From the NCBI GenBank assembly GCA_003820635.1, contig RPOS01000034.1, positions 1 through 27,717 of the forward strand: 27,717 nt of DNA, given 5' to 3'. A model generated the notes under the pieces. That model worked only from the letters and a program-made list of their open reading frames with translations. It was not told the origin of the DNA and did no database searches. Of this stretch, positions 5,934 to 13,689 are shown one piece after another. A program made the position numbers and the translations under genes. Positions within the stretch are counted from its first letter, which is position 1, and every line of letters begins with the position of its first letter. The DNA is from Verrucomicrobiaceae bacterium (GTDB lineage: Bacteria; Verrucomicrobiota; Verrucomicrobiae; Verrucomicrobiales; Akkermansiaceae).

Positions 5934-7223
5934 ATGGAAAATAAAGATATACCTAGCGACAAGAAGGCCTTCCTCTGCGTCCATTGCAAGGGCCAGGTGC
6001 TGGTTCCACATGATCTGCCGCCGACGACGGGACCCTGCCCGTATTGCGGCGGGACGATCACCTCACCCGCTGGCGATGAACCGGCACCGGTCTTCCAGCC
6101 ACCCGCTGCACCTGAAGCTCCGGCACCGCATCCACCAGCAGCCGTTGAGCCCATACCACAAACACCGGCGCCCGAGCCCGCTCCAACACCCGAGCCTGAG
6201 CCCGAGCTCCCGCCCGCCATGGCGGAAAGGCCCGCCAGCAAGGAACAAGGCCCGGCCAAGCGCCAGTTTCCGATCATGGTGATCCTGCTGCTGCTTCTGA
6301 TCGTTGGCGCGGTGGCCTATTACGTGACGCAGGAGATGAACCGGAAAACACCTCCTCCGTTGATCCTTCCGCCCTCCACTGGAAACGCCGGCGCCAGCGA
6401 GGCCAACTACATCCGGATCGGCTGGCAAAAGGACGCCGCGAGCGTGCTGCGCGATTTCCTCGCGGCAGACCATGCGGAGGGAAAACTGCCGTTCATCCTG
6501 AATGGCGAGTCCCTTGCGCCGCGCGTCAGGGAGTTTTACGGCGAGTCCGCCATTGATGATTCCGATACTCCGGCTGCGGCGTTTTCCGTTTACGAGTTGT
6601 CTGAAGAAGACCGCAAGCGCGGCCTTTTCATGATGACATACGATCAGCCGCCGCAGTTTGACATGAGGGAATTCTTCCGGCCGCTCGCCTCGCTGGAAGT
6701 GCAATATGGCATCGACGAGGCGGACCTGCTGCTCAGCACGGTGGCGCGTGCCGGAAACTTCGCCATGGAACCGCTGCGCGTGCATGCGTTTTTCAAGCGG
6801 ACACCCGCCGGACTGAAGCTCGATTGGGAAATCTTCGCCCAAACCAAATACCGCACCTTCCAGAGCTTCGTGGAACTCCCGGAGCATGGCGCAAGCGGCG
6901 TCTTCCGCGTGTTCATCGTCGAGGACGTGCCGGATCAGCCGCAAGCCGATGCCACCAGCCGCACCTACCGGCTGTCCGATCCCGCCCACACGGATGACAC
7001 CGCGCGGATCACGGTGAAGGAGGACTCCGAAACCGGCCGCGCCCTCTCCGGACTCAACTGGCGCGGCACCAAGGATGGCCGCCCGCTCACCCGCACCGCC
7101 ACCGTGGAACTCGCATGGGCCGGTGCGGCAAACGCCCCGGTGCTGGAGCTGCACCGCTTCATCTGCTGGGAATTCCTCGGCCTCGGCGGTGAGGAAAACA
7201 AAGCGCAGGCTGCTTCCAAGTGA
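5934..7223 (+). CDS. Zinc-ribbon, proline-rich, single-pass membrane protein (429 aa)
   Basis: I do not recognise the family by name. Residues 15-38 form a zinc ribbon with two CxxC pairs (Cys15/Cys18 and Cys35/Cys38, the second as CPYCGG). Residues 48-95 are a proline/glutamate/alanine-rich linker. A run of basic residues precedes one membrane helix (about residues 112-132, IMVILLLLLIVGAVAYYV). The remaining 290 residues would then be extracytoplasmic, with mixed alpha/beta character and no obvious catalytic motif. This architecture, with a cytoplasmic zinc ribbon, Pro-rich stalk and outside domain, is common in large-genome Verrucomicrobiota and Planctomycetes. The stop overlaps the possible GTG start of mnmE, so the genes form an operon. 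Confidence 0.85.
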   Translation: MENKDIPSDKKAFLCVHCKGQVLVPHDLPPTTGPCPYCGGTITSPAGDEPAPVFQPPAAPEAPAPHPPAAVEPIPQTPAPEPAPTPEPEPELPPAMAERPASKEQGPAKRQFPIMVILLLLLIVGAVAYYVTQEMNRKTPPPLILPPSTGNAGASEANYIRIGWQKDAASVLRDFLAADHAEGKLPFILNGESLAPRVREFYGESAIDDSDTPAAAFSVYELSEEDRKRGLFMMTYDQPPQFDMREFFRPLASLEVQYGIDEADLLLSTVARAGNFAMEPLRVHAFFKRTPAGLKLDWEIFAQTKYRTFQSFVELPEHGASGVFRVFIVEDVPDQPQADATSRTYRLSDPAHTDDTARITVKEDSETGRALSGLNWRGTKDGRPLTRTATVELAWAGAANAPVLELHRFICWEFLGLGGEENKAQAASK

Positions 7224-8590
7224 CCAACCGCATGGAAGCGCTGCCAGATCCGCACCGCACGACCATTGCCGCGGTCGCCACCCCGCCCGGCATGGGCGCG
7301 GTTTCCATGGTCCGGATTTCCGGTCCGGAGGCGGTCCGCGTGGCGGACATGGCCACGGACGGGCGGGTCTCACGCCAAACTCCGCGTTGCGCACGGCACT
7401 GCCACGTGAGGGATGCGCATGGCGAAACCATCGACGACGGGCTTCTAACCGTTTTTCCGGGCCCACGGAGCTACACCGGCGAGGACTGCGTGGAATTCAC
7501 CGGCCACGGCGGAATCCTGGCGACACGCGAGGTGCTGGCGCGCTTTCTGGAATGCGGTGCCGTGCCCGCCGGACCGGGCGAGTTCACCCGCCGCGCGTTT
7601 CTCAATGGCAAGCTCGACCTCACCCAGGCCGAGGGCGTGATGGACCTCATTTCCGCGCAAACGCGGCTCTCGCTGCGCGCCGCACGCAGCCAACTCGAAG
7701 GCACGCTCGGCCGCCGGACCACCGAGGCACGCGATTCCTTGTTGGAAACCCTCGCCCATCTCGAAGCATGGATCGATTTCCCGGAAGAGGACATCGATCC
7801 GCAAACCGGCGAATTGCTGTGCTCGCGCGTCCGCAACGTGCTGACCACCGTCGAGTCGCTGCTGGCCACCGCGGACCAGGGCCGCGTGCTGCGCGAGGGC
7901 GTGCGTACGGTGATTTTCGGCGAGCCGAACGTCGGCAAGTCCAGCCTGCTCAACCGGCTGTTAGGCTTCGAGCGCGCCATCGTCAGCGAGCTCGCCGGCA
8001 CCACCCGCGACACCATCGAGGAAACCATCAACCTGCACGGCATCCCGCTGCGGCTGGTGGATACCGCCGGCGTGCGTGAGGCGGCGGACCGGATCGAGGC
8101 GGAGGGCATCCAGCGCACCGTGCGCCAGATCGAGGCGGCGGACCTGTTGTTGGAAATCGCCGATGCCAGCCGCCCGAAACCGGAGGACGCCGTATTTCCC
8201 GCCTCCGCGGCCAAGCACTTGCTCGTGCTCAACAAGTGCGACCTCGGCGAGCATCCGTCATGGAAGGAAACCCAAGCCGTGCGCCTCTCCTGCCACACCG
8301 GCGGGGGCTTTGACGATCTATCCGAAACCATCCGCGACTCGCTGCACTTCGGCGTGGTGGACTGGGGCGAGCACGCGGTGGCGATCAATGCCCGCCATCA
8401 AACCAGCCTGATGCAGGCCCGCAGCGCGCTGCTAGCGGCGCTGGAACTGCTGGACGATGCGGCCAACGACCCCGAACTCGCCGCGATCGACCTGCGTGAG
8501 GCACTCGACGCCCTCGGAGAAATCCCGGGTCGTGTCGATACGGAAGATCTGTTAGGCGTGATTTTCAGCAGTTTCTGCATCGGCAAGTGA
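7220..8590 (+). CDS. mnmE: tRNA uridine-5-carboxymethylaminomethyl(34) GTPase MnmE
   Basis: With MnmG, MnmE makes the 5-carboxymethylaminomethyl (or taurine-type) modification at U34 of tRNAs reading two-fold codons ending in A/G. The protein is 456 residues, a normal length. It has the N-terminal tetrahydrofolate-binding domain starting TIAAVATPPGMGAVSMVRISG, a helical domain, and an inserted G domain with GEPNVGKSSLLNRL (G1, about residue 234), GTTRDT (G2), DTAG (G3) and NKCD (G4). The C-terminal CIGK supplies the catalytic cysteine. Two starts are possible: GTG at 7220 overlapping the previous stop, or ATG at 7232, which is closer to the usual N-terminus. Two TGTTAG hexamers occur in the sense direction. 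It converges with the IF-1-like gene 8 bp downstream. Confidence 0.97.
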   Translation: MTNRMEALPDPHRTTIAAVATPPGMGAVSMVRISGPEAVRVADMATDGRVSRQTPRCARHCHVRDAHGETIDDGLLTVFPGPRSYTGEDCVEFTGHGGILATREVLARFLECGAVPAGPGEFTRRAFLNGKLDLTQAEGVMDLISAQTRLSLRAARSQLEGTLGRRTTEARDSLLETLAHLEAWIDFPEEDIDPQTGELLCSRVRNVLTTVESLLATADQGRVLREGVRTVIFGEPNVGKSSLLNRLLGFERAIVSELAGTTRDTIEETINLHGIPLRLVDTAGVREAADRIEAEGIQRTVRQIEAADLLLEIADASRPKPEDAVFPASAAKHLLVLNKCDLGEHPSWKETQAVRLSCHTGGGFDDLSETIRDSLHFGVVDWGEHAVAINARHQTSLMQARSALLAALELLDDAANDPELAAIDLREALDALGEIPGRVDTEDLLGVIFSSFCIGK

Positions 8591-8598
8591 ACGCGCCG

Positions 8599-8814
8599 TC
8601 ACCCGGCAAGGCCCAGGATGCGCGCCGTTTCGAAATCATAGGGCGTGAGCTCCAGCAGCAGCATGTCCCCCGTCGCAAACGCTGCCTGTTGATCGCTCAG
8701 CCGCTTGGAAAGATGCGCGAGGATGATTTTCCCGTTGGGCAGGGAAACCCGGTAAAGCACCGGACCGGCTTGCTCCAGGATCCGGCCCTGGGTGTGGATG
8801 GTGGCGTCTGGCAT
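8599..8814 (-). CDS. infA: Translation initiation factor IF-1-like protein (71 aa)
   Basis: This is a single S1-type OB-fold protein with the length of IF-1 (about 72 residues). The core reads GRILEQAGPVLYRVSLPNGKIILAHLSKRL and then GDMLLLELTPYDFETARILGL, which matches the IF-1 pattern of xFRVxLxNGxxxLAHxSGKxR ... GDxVxVExSPYDLxxGRI. It differs at usually invariant places: Lys-Arg-Leu instead of the GKxR loop, and no basic C-terminal tail. It may therefore be a second, diverged IF-1 rather than the housekeeping copy. I placed the start at 8814 (MPDATIH), not at the longer open frame to 9012. It lies alone, away from ribosomal protein genes. Confidence 0.82.
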   Translation of the reverse strand: MPDATIHTQGRILEQAGPVLYRVSLPNGKIILAHLSKRLSDQQAAFATGDMLLLELTPYDFETARILGLAG

Positions 8815-8992
8815 GGTGCGGGGCGGAGTTTCACCGGGAATGGAGGCGGCCGGCAAGCGGGACCTATGTGGTTTTCCCGGAATCCCGCATGGGGCAATGA
8901 GCTTGCTTGACGAGAGCCCCGCGAGAGCCTTCATTGTCCCCGTCTCCGCCTCCGCGGGGAAATACCCATCCACTCCCTTCATTCCCAACGCC

Positions 8993-9433
8993 ATGAAGAT
9001 CAGACTTTTCACCGGATTTGCCGCCGCCCTCTGCCTTTTGATGGCTTCCTGCTATCCCTATCCAGAGAATCCCCAGCACAAAAAAGCCAACCGGGCGCCG
9101 AACAAGACCGAGACTGCCGAGCAAGTGAAGCTCAAGGAACAGGAATCGTTGAAAAAACAACAGGAGGAGGAACTCAAGAAAACGCAGGAAGCCGCCGGTG
9201 GCCCTGCTACCCAGACTCCGCCGGAAACGCCCTCCCAGCCGCAGACCACGCCGCCACCCGTCGAACCGAAGCGCACGGATTACGCCTTCGCCAACAAGGT
9301 GCCCGGCAAGGAAGGCTTCGTCTTCAGCCCTTACAACAACAAGGTCGTGGACGTGCGTGACATTCCCAGCGGCACGCTGGTGCAGGATCCCACCTATCCC
9401 GCCTCGGAGAAGAAATACTTCCGGGTTCCTTGA
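8993..9433 (+). CDS. Small lipoprotein with Gln/Glu/Pro-rich linker (146 aa)
   Basis: The N-terminus is a lipoprotein signal peptide (MKIRLFTGFAAALCLLMASC) with the lipidated Cys at about residue 20. Residues 45-65 are a Lys/Glu/Gln-rich charged helix and residues 68-95 a Pro/Thr/Gln-rich linker. A small C-terminal domain follows (about 95-146, GFVFSPYNNKVVDVRDIPSG), ending in KKYFRVP. The last region resembles a short C-terminal motif found on many small Verrucomicrobiota lipoproteins. The function is unknown. The start at 8993 is set by the signal peptide; upstream in-frame ATGs are ignored. The 3' end forms segment 1 of the alternative hairpins that precede tyrA. Confidence 0.85.
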   Translation: MKIRLFTGFAAALCLLMASCYPYPENPQHKKANRAPNKTETAEQVKLKEQESLKKQQEEELKKTQEAAGGPATQTPPETPSQPQTTPPPVEPKRTDYAFANKVPGKEGFVFSPYNNKVVDVRDIPSGTLVQDPTYPASEKKYFRVP

Positions 9434-9505
9434 GAATTTCCGCGACCCGGCACGCCTGTTTCAGGAAAACCCACCGGGTCCGGCCACACTGGACCCGGTT
9501 TTTTT
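9421..9505 (+). promoter_or_regulatory. Candidate transcription attenuator in front of tyrA
   Basis: Four segments can pair in alternation: 1 = CCGGGTT (9421-9427), 2 = GACCCGG (9444-9450), 3 = ACCGGGTCC (9473-9481), 4 = GGACCCGGT (9491-9499). Pairing 3:4 with the T-tract makes a terminator. Pairing 2:3 (7 bp) is an antiterminator, and 1:2 (6 pairs plus G-U) would protect the terminator. Segment 1 covers the last codons of the lipoprotein gene, right after adjacent Tyr and Phe codons (9416-9421). The stop codon at 9431-9433 places a terminating ribosome on segment 2. This matches classical attenuation logic but is inferred only. Confidence 0.4.
9473..9505 (+). terminator. Intrinsic terminator between lipoprotein gene and tyrA
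   Basis: A perfect 9-bp GC-rich stem, ACCGGGTCC (9473-9481) with GGACCCGGT (9491-9499), has a 9-nt loop and runs into seven T (9499-9505). The T-tract ends only 3 nt before the tyrA ATG at 9509. Confidence 0.9.
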
Positions 9506-9508
9506 CGA

Positions 9509-10366
9509 ATGAGCGCGGATTTTCCTAACATCACCATCCTCGGCGGCGGACTGCTTGGCGGATCGCTGGCCATGGCGCTTGAGGAATCAGGGCAGCCCGT
9601 GCGCCTGTGGGCGCGCCGCGAGGAAACCGCGCAAGCCGCCCGCGAGACCGGCATCTCCGGCGCAACCAGCCATCTCGCGGAAGCGGTGCGCGCCGTCGAT
9701 CTACTGGTGCTCGCCGTGCCGGTGGGCTCGATGCCGGCGCTCGTTTCCCAAGCCTTGGAAGCCGGCTTGCCTGCGGGTTGCCTCGTCACGGATGTGGGCA
9801 GCGTGAAACGCGCGCCCCATCAGGAAATCCCTCCCCTGCTCGCCGGGCGCGACATCAACTTCATCGGCAGCCACCCGATGGCCGGCTCCGAGCAAAACGG
9901 CCTGGCCGCCGCCTCCGCGGACTTGTTTCAAAACGCCGCCTGCCTGCTCACCAATGACGAGGTTGCCCCGCCGGAAAAAGCCGCTGCCTTGGAGCGCTTC
10001 TGGCAAGGCGTCGGCTGCCGCACCACTTGGATGAGCGCCGCCGCACATGACGAACTCGTGGCGCGCATCAGCCACCTGCCACATGTCGTGGCGGCTGGCG
10101 CGGCCCTTGTCTGTTTGCAAAACCCGGCCGATGGCCGCTTCGGCGGCGGTGGTCTGCGGGACACCACCCGCGTGGCCGGTGGCAATGCCGGGATGTGGGC
10201 GGAAATCCTCACCGAGAACCGCCAGGCGCTGTTGGATCCGCTGCGCGAAACCATCGCCAGCCTTTCGGAGATCCTCGCCCACCTGGAAAGCGGCGATCAG
10301 CAAGCCGCCCGACAATGGCTGGCCGCCGCCAAGCAACAGCGCGATACGCTCAACACCATTTGCTAG
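9509..10366 (+). CDS. tyrA: Prephenate dehydrogenase (TyrA family)
   Basis: Prephenate dehydrogenase oxidises and decarboxylates prephenate to 4-hydroxyphenylpyruvate in tyrosine synthesis, or acts on arogenate. The 285-residue protein starts with a Rossmann nucleotide-binding loop, ITILGGGLLGGSLAMAL (about residues 8-24). It carries TDVGSVK near residue 92, GSHPMAGSE with His122, and SHLPHVVAAGAAL with His189, all hallmarks of the family. There is no C-terminal ACT regulatory domain, so control may lie at the RNA level. The ATG at 9509 fits the family start but sits 3 nt after a terminator T-tract, with no room for a Shine-Dalgarno site. It is followed 17 nt later by aroA-cmk, so the two are co-transcribed. 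Confidence 0.94.
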   Translation: MSADFPNITILGGGLLGGSLAMALEESGQPVRLWARREETAQAARETGISGATSHLAEAVRAVDLLVLAVPVGSMPALVSQALEAGLPAGCLVTDVGSVKRAPHQEIPPLLAGRDINFIGSHPMAGSEQNGLAAASADLFQNAACLLTNDEVAPPEKAAALERFWQGVGCRTTWMSAAAHDELVARISHLPHVVAAGAALVCLQNPADGRFGGGGLRDTTRVAGGNAGMWAEILTENRQALLDPLRETIASLSEILAHLESGDQQAARQWLAAAKQQRDTLNTIC

Positions 10367-10383
10367 AATCCCCTGCCCCGCCC

Positions 10384-12390
10384 ATGTCGGAATTCCGAGT
10401 CACCGCCATTTCCAAGCTCCATGCGGAATTCCGCGTTCCCGGAGACAAGAGCATGTCCCACCGTGCCGCCATCCTCGGCGGGCTTTCCAATGGCGTCTGC
10501 ACCATCCGAAATTTCCTGCCCAGCGAGGACTGCCTCAACACGCTCAAGGCCATGCAGGCCCTCGGTGCAAACGTGGAGGTCCTGGAAGAGCTTGAAGGCT
10601 ACGGCCCGATCCACCTGCGCATCCATGGCCAGTCGCTGAAACTCACCGCACCGTCCGCATCCATCGACTGCGGCAACTCCGGCACCGGCATGCGCCTGCT
10701 CGCCGGTCTGTTAGCCGGGCAGAACTTCACCACCGAGCTTTTCGGCGACGCCTCGCTTTCCTCGCGCCCGATGGGCCGCATCACGGTGCCACTCGGACAA
10801 ATGGGCGCGAACATCGAGTGCCTCGGCGAGAAACCCGGTTGCGCGCCGCTGCGTATTCATCCCGCCAAACTATCACCCATCGCCTATGAAATGCCGGTGG
10901 CCAGCGCCCAGGTGAAGAGCGCGGTTCTGTTAGGCGGGTTGTTTGCCGAGGGCGAAACCACCGTCATCCAGCCCGCCGAAACGCGCGATCACACCGAGCG
11001 CATGATGGCCTCCTTCGGCGTCCGCACGAACCATCAAGGCCACGCCATCACCATCCGCGGCGGACAGGTGCCGCAAGCCTGCGATTTCACCGTGCCCGGG
11101 GACATTTCCAGCGCGGCCTTCTGGCTGGTGGCCGCCGCCGCGCTGCCCGGCTCACGCCTGCTGATCAAGGATGTGGGCCTCAACCCCACCCGCACCGCCA
11201 TCCTCAAGGTGCTCACCCGGATGGGCGCGCACATGATCGACATCGTCCACGAGACCGAAGGCGAGCCCATCGGCAACATCGAGATCCACGGCGCGGCGCT
11301 CAAGGCCACCACCATCTTCGCCAGCGAGGTGCCCAATCTCATCGATGAAATCCCGGTCATCGCCGTAGCCGCCGCGTTGGCCCAAGGCCGCACCATCATC
11401 CGCAACGCCAAGGAGCTGCGCGTCAAGGAAACCGACCGCATCACCACCGTGGTCAACAACCTTCGCGCCATGGGCGGAGTGGTGGAGGAATTCGAGGACG
11501 GCATGGAAATCGAGGGCGGCCACCCGCTCCACAGCGCGGTGATCGACAGCTTCGGCGACCACCGCATCGCCATGGCCTTCGCCATCGCCGGGCTTTTCGC
11601 CGAGGGCGAAACCGTCATCCGCAACACCGAGTGCGTGAACACCTCCTACCCCGGGTTTTCACACCACCTCGCCGCCATTCTCAAGGAATCCTCCGCGCCG
11701 GCGGATTTCGAACTGCCGTCCGTTTGCACAAGTCCTGCAACCGCCCTGCAACCGCACTTTGCCATCGCCATCGACGGGCCCGCCGCATCCGGCAAGAGCA
11801 CGCTCGCACGCTTGCTTGCAAAGCACCTTGGCCTGGTCATGGTCAACTCCGGCACCATGTATCGCGCCATCACCTGGCGCGTGCTCAAGGAAGGCATCGA
11901 CCCGCGGGACACGGCCTCCGTCATCGCCTTGTTAGACCGCATCGCCATCCAGTGCGGCAGCCACGACAACCACTCCACCATCACCATCGACGGCACCGAC
12001 CCCGGCGATGAACTCCGCTGCGAGAAAATCAACGCCAGCGTCTCCGCCGTAGCCGCCATTCCCGAGGTCCGCAAAAAACTCATCCACCTGCAGCGCGCCT
12101 ATCTGGACCACTCCAGCGTGGTGATGGAAGGCCGCGACATCGGCTCGGTCGTGTTTCCGGACACGCCGTTCAAGCTCTACGTCGATGCCGCCGAGCACGT
12201 CCGCGCCGCCCGTCGCGGCGACGAGGGCCTCGTCGATTCCATTGCCAAGCGCGATGCCGCCGACAGCAAACGCAAGACCGCACCGCTCATCGTCGCCGAG
12301 GGCGCGACCGTGCTCGACACCTCCGATCACAGCATCGAATCCGCCGTCGAGGCGGCCATCACAATCCTCAAGCAACAAGGACTGCCATGA
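10384..12390 (+). CDS. aroA: Bifunctional EPSP synthase / cytidylate kinase (AroA-Cmk fusion)
   Basis: One uninterrupted frame of 668 residues encodes two enzymes. Residues 1 to about 440 are 3-phosphoshikimate 1-carboxyvinyltransferase (shikimate pathway). Motifs include GDKSMSHRAA (20-29), GNSGTGMRLLAG (97-108), FGDASLSSRPMGR, AQVKSAVLLGGLF, the catalytic IDEIPVIAVAAA and FGDHRIAMA (390-398). The sequence is closer to class II enzymes and keeps Gly100 in the PEP-binding loop. After a linker of about 18 residues, residues 459-668 are cytidylate kinase, with AIDGPAASGKSTLARLLA (P-loop Lys471), VNSGTMYRAITWR and MEGRDIGSVVFP. aroA and cmk are often neighbours in bacteria; here they are fused. 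The start at 10384 lacks a Shine-Dalgarno sequence. The stop overlaps plsC as ATGA. Confidence 0.95.
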   Translation: MSEFRVTAISKLHAEFRVPGDKSMSHRAAILGGLSNGVCTIRNFLPSEDCLNTLKAMQALGANVEVLEELEGYGPIHLRIHGQSLKLTAPSASIDCGNSGTGMRLLAGLLAGQNFTTELFGDASLSSRPMGRITVPLGQMGANIECLGEKPGCAPLRIHPAKLSPIAYEMPVASAQVKSAVLLGGLFAEGETTVIQPAETRDHTERMMASFGVRTNHQGHAITIRGGQVPQACDFTVPGDISSAAFWLVAAAALPGSRLLIKDVGLNPTRTAILKVLTRMGAHMIDIVHETEGEPIGNIEIHGAALKATTIFASEVPNLIDEIPVIAVAAALAQGRTIIRNAKELRVKETDRITTVVNNLRAMGGVVEEFEDGMEIEGGHPLHSAVIDSFGDHRIAMAFAIAGLFAEGETVIRNTECVNTSYPGFSHHLAAILKESSAPADFELPSVCTSPATALQPHFAIAIDGPAASGKSTLARLLAKHLGLVMVNSGTMYRAITWRVLKEGIDPRDTASVIALLDRIAIQCGSHDNHSTITIDGTDPGDELRCEKINASVSAVAAIPEVRKKLIHLQRAYLDHSSVVMEGRDIGSVVFPDTPFKLYVDAAEHVRAARRGDEGLVDSIAKRDAADSKRKTAPLIVAEGATVLDTSDHSIESAVEAAITILKQQGLP

Positions 12391-12989
12391 AATGGATTTA
12401 TTGGCTCGGCTGCATGTCCTTCGGCGCGGCTTTCCGTTCGCTTTTTGGAATGCGTATCATCGGCGCGGAGCATCTCCTCACTGAGGGGCCGGTGCTGGTC
12501 GCCTCGAATCACCAGAGCTATCTGGATCCACCGCTCATTGGAAATCTCTACAAGGACGAGATGGTCTATCTCGCCCGCAAGTCGCTCTTCACACCGGTCA
12601 CCCGCTGGCTTTACTCGCAGTGGAACGCCATCCCGGTGGATCAAGACCGCCCGGACATGGCCAGCCTCAAGACCATCATCCGCAAATTGAAGGAAGGCCA
12701 CCGGGTGCTGGTTTTCCCGGAGGGCTCGCGCACGCCAGACGGCAACCTCGGCGAGGCCGCGCCGGGCATTGGCCTGATCGCCGTAAAGTCCGGCGTTCCC
12801 ATCCAGCCGGTGCGCATCTCCGGTGCCCGTGAAGCCCTGCCGCGCGGCTCCGCCCGCATCCGTTTCGCCCGCATCACCGTCCACGTCGGCCCGCCCATCC
12901 TCCTTTCACCGGAGGAACGCGCCGCCAAATCCAAGGACGATTACGACCGCATCGCCAAGCGCATCATGGCCGCCATCGAGGCGCTGTGA
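12387..12989 (+). CDS. plsC: 1-acyl-sn-glycerol-3-phosphate acyltransferase (PlsC family)
   Basis: PlsC acylates lysophosphatidic acid to phosphatidic acid at the inner membrane. The 200-residue protein has the acyltransferase blocks in order: NHQSYLDPPLIG with the catalytic HxxxxD (about residue 42), KSLFTPVTRW and QWNAIPVDQ in block II, FPEGSRTPDGNLGEAAPG (block III), and VPIQPVRISGA (block IV). A hydrophobic N-terminus (WIYWLGCMSFGAAF) can anchor it to the membrane. It is coupled to the upstream aroA-cmk gene by an ATGA overlap. AAGGA about 7 nt before the ATG is one of the few good Shine-Dalgarno sites in the window. The gene ends at a bidirectional terminator. Confidence 0.94.
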   Translation: MKWIYWLGCMSFGAAFRSLFGMRIIGAEHLLTEGPVLVASNHQSYLDPPLIGNLYKDEMVYLARKSLFTPVTRWLYSQWNAIPVDQDRPDMASLKTIIRKLKEGHRVLVFPEGSRTPDGNLGEAAPGIGLIAVKSGVPIQPVRISGAREALPRGSARIRFARITVHVGPPILLSPEERAAKSKDDYDRIAKRIMAAIEAL

Positions 12990-12994
12990 AACAG

Positions 12995-13024
12995 AAACGC
13001 CCGGACCGAAGCCCGGGCGTTTTG
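12995..13024. terminator. Bidirectional terminator between plsC and rpsD
   Basis: AAACGCCCGG (12995-13004) and CCGGGCGTTT (13013-13022) form a perfect 10-bp stem with an 8-nt loop, with A and T runs on the two sides. It lies between two converging genes and can end transcripts from both directions. Confidence 0.88.
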
Positions 13025-13050
13025 TAAAACCAACCAAGAAAAATGGGATC

Positions 13051-13662
13051 TCAGCGGGAGTAGAGCTCGACGATGAGCTGCTCGTTGACGAGCGGTTCGA
13101 TGTCGGAGCGCTCGGGCACGCGGGAAACCGTGGCTTCGAGCTTGTCCTTGTCCACATTGAGCCAATCGACGGAAGGCATCGACTGGGTGAGGTCCGTCAT
13201 GCGGACGACGAGTTGCTGGGAAGAGGGCTTGGCACCGATCTTGATGATGTCGCCGGGCTTGATCTGGTAGCTCGGGATATCAACGCAGCGGCCGTTCACC
13301 AGGACGTGACCGTGGTTGACGATCTGGCGGGCGGCCTGGCGGGTGTTGGCGAAAGCGGCACGATAGACCACGTTGTCGAGACGGGTTTCGAGCAGTTGGA
13401 GGAGGATCACACCCGTGACGCCGCGGCGGCGGGCGGCTTCCTCGTAGTAGCCGCGGAATTGTTTTTCGAGAACGCCGTATTGGAAACGGAGCTTCTGCTT
13501 CTCGCCGAGAGCGACGGAGTATTCACTCTTCTTCTTGCGGCCGGCGCGCACACCGTGCTGACCGGGCGGGAAGTTGCGGCGCTCAAGAGCTTTGGAGGGG
13601 CCGAAGAGGGAAACGCCGAAACGGCGGCTGATCTTCGCGCGGGGACCTGTGTAACGTGCCAT
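13051..13662 (-). CDS. rpsD: 30S ribosomal protein S4
   Basis: S4 (uS4) nucleates 30S assembly by binding the 5' domain of 16S rRNA. The 203-residue length is standard. The N-terminal ARYTGPRAKISRRFGVSLFG lacks the four-cysteine zinc site (the cysteine-free type). The S4 RNA-binding domain (about residues 92-155) has RLDNVVYRAAFANTRQAARQIVNHGHVLVNG, and the protein ends in LIVELYSR. No Shine-Dalgarno sequence precedes the ATG; the upstream bases read ACTTCCATC. It is the last gene of the rpsM-rpsK-rpsD group, where the usual next gene, rpoA, is missing. S4 often autoregulates this operon, but I see no clear target here. Confidence 0.98.
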   Translation of the reverse strand: MARYTGPRAKISRRFGVSLFGPSKALERRNFPPGQHGVRAGRKKKSEYSVALGEKQKLRFQYGVLEKQFRGYYEEAARRRGVTGVILLQLLETRLDNVVYRAAFANTRQAARQIVNHGHVLVNGRCVDIPSYQIKPGDIIKIGAKPSSQQLVVRMTDLTQSMPSVDWLNVDKDKLEATVSRVPERSDIEPLVNEQLIVELYSR

Positions 13663-13689
13663 GATGGAAGTTTTCTGAAAAAAGTTGGA

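Noticed and set aside
6105..6230. Repeat-like Pro/Glu/Ala-coding stretch
   Set aside because: It is a low-complexity linker inside a gene, without exact DNA repeat units; not a tandem repeat or CRISPR.
6063..7466. 467-aa open frame on the minus strand
   Set aside because: It is antisense to the zinc-ribbon gene and the start of mnmE; Arg/Gly-rich shadow.
7959..8556. GTTAGGC sequences resembling integron attC R boxes
   Set aside because: No matching RYYYAAC partner or hairpin at the right distance. The copies lie in mnmE codons and belong to the TGTTAG excess.
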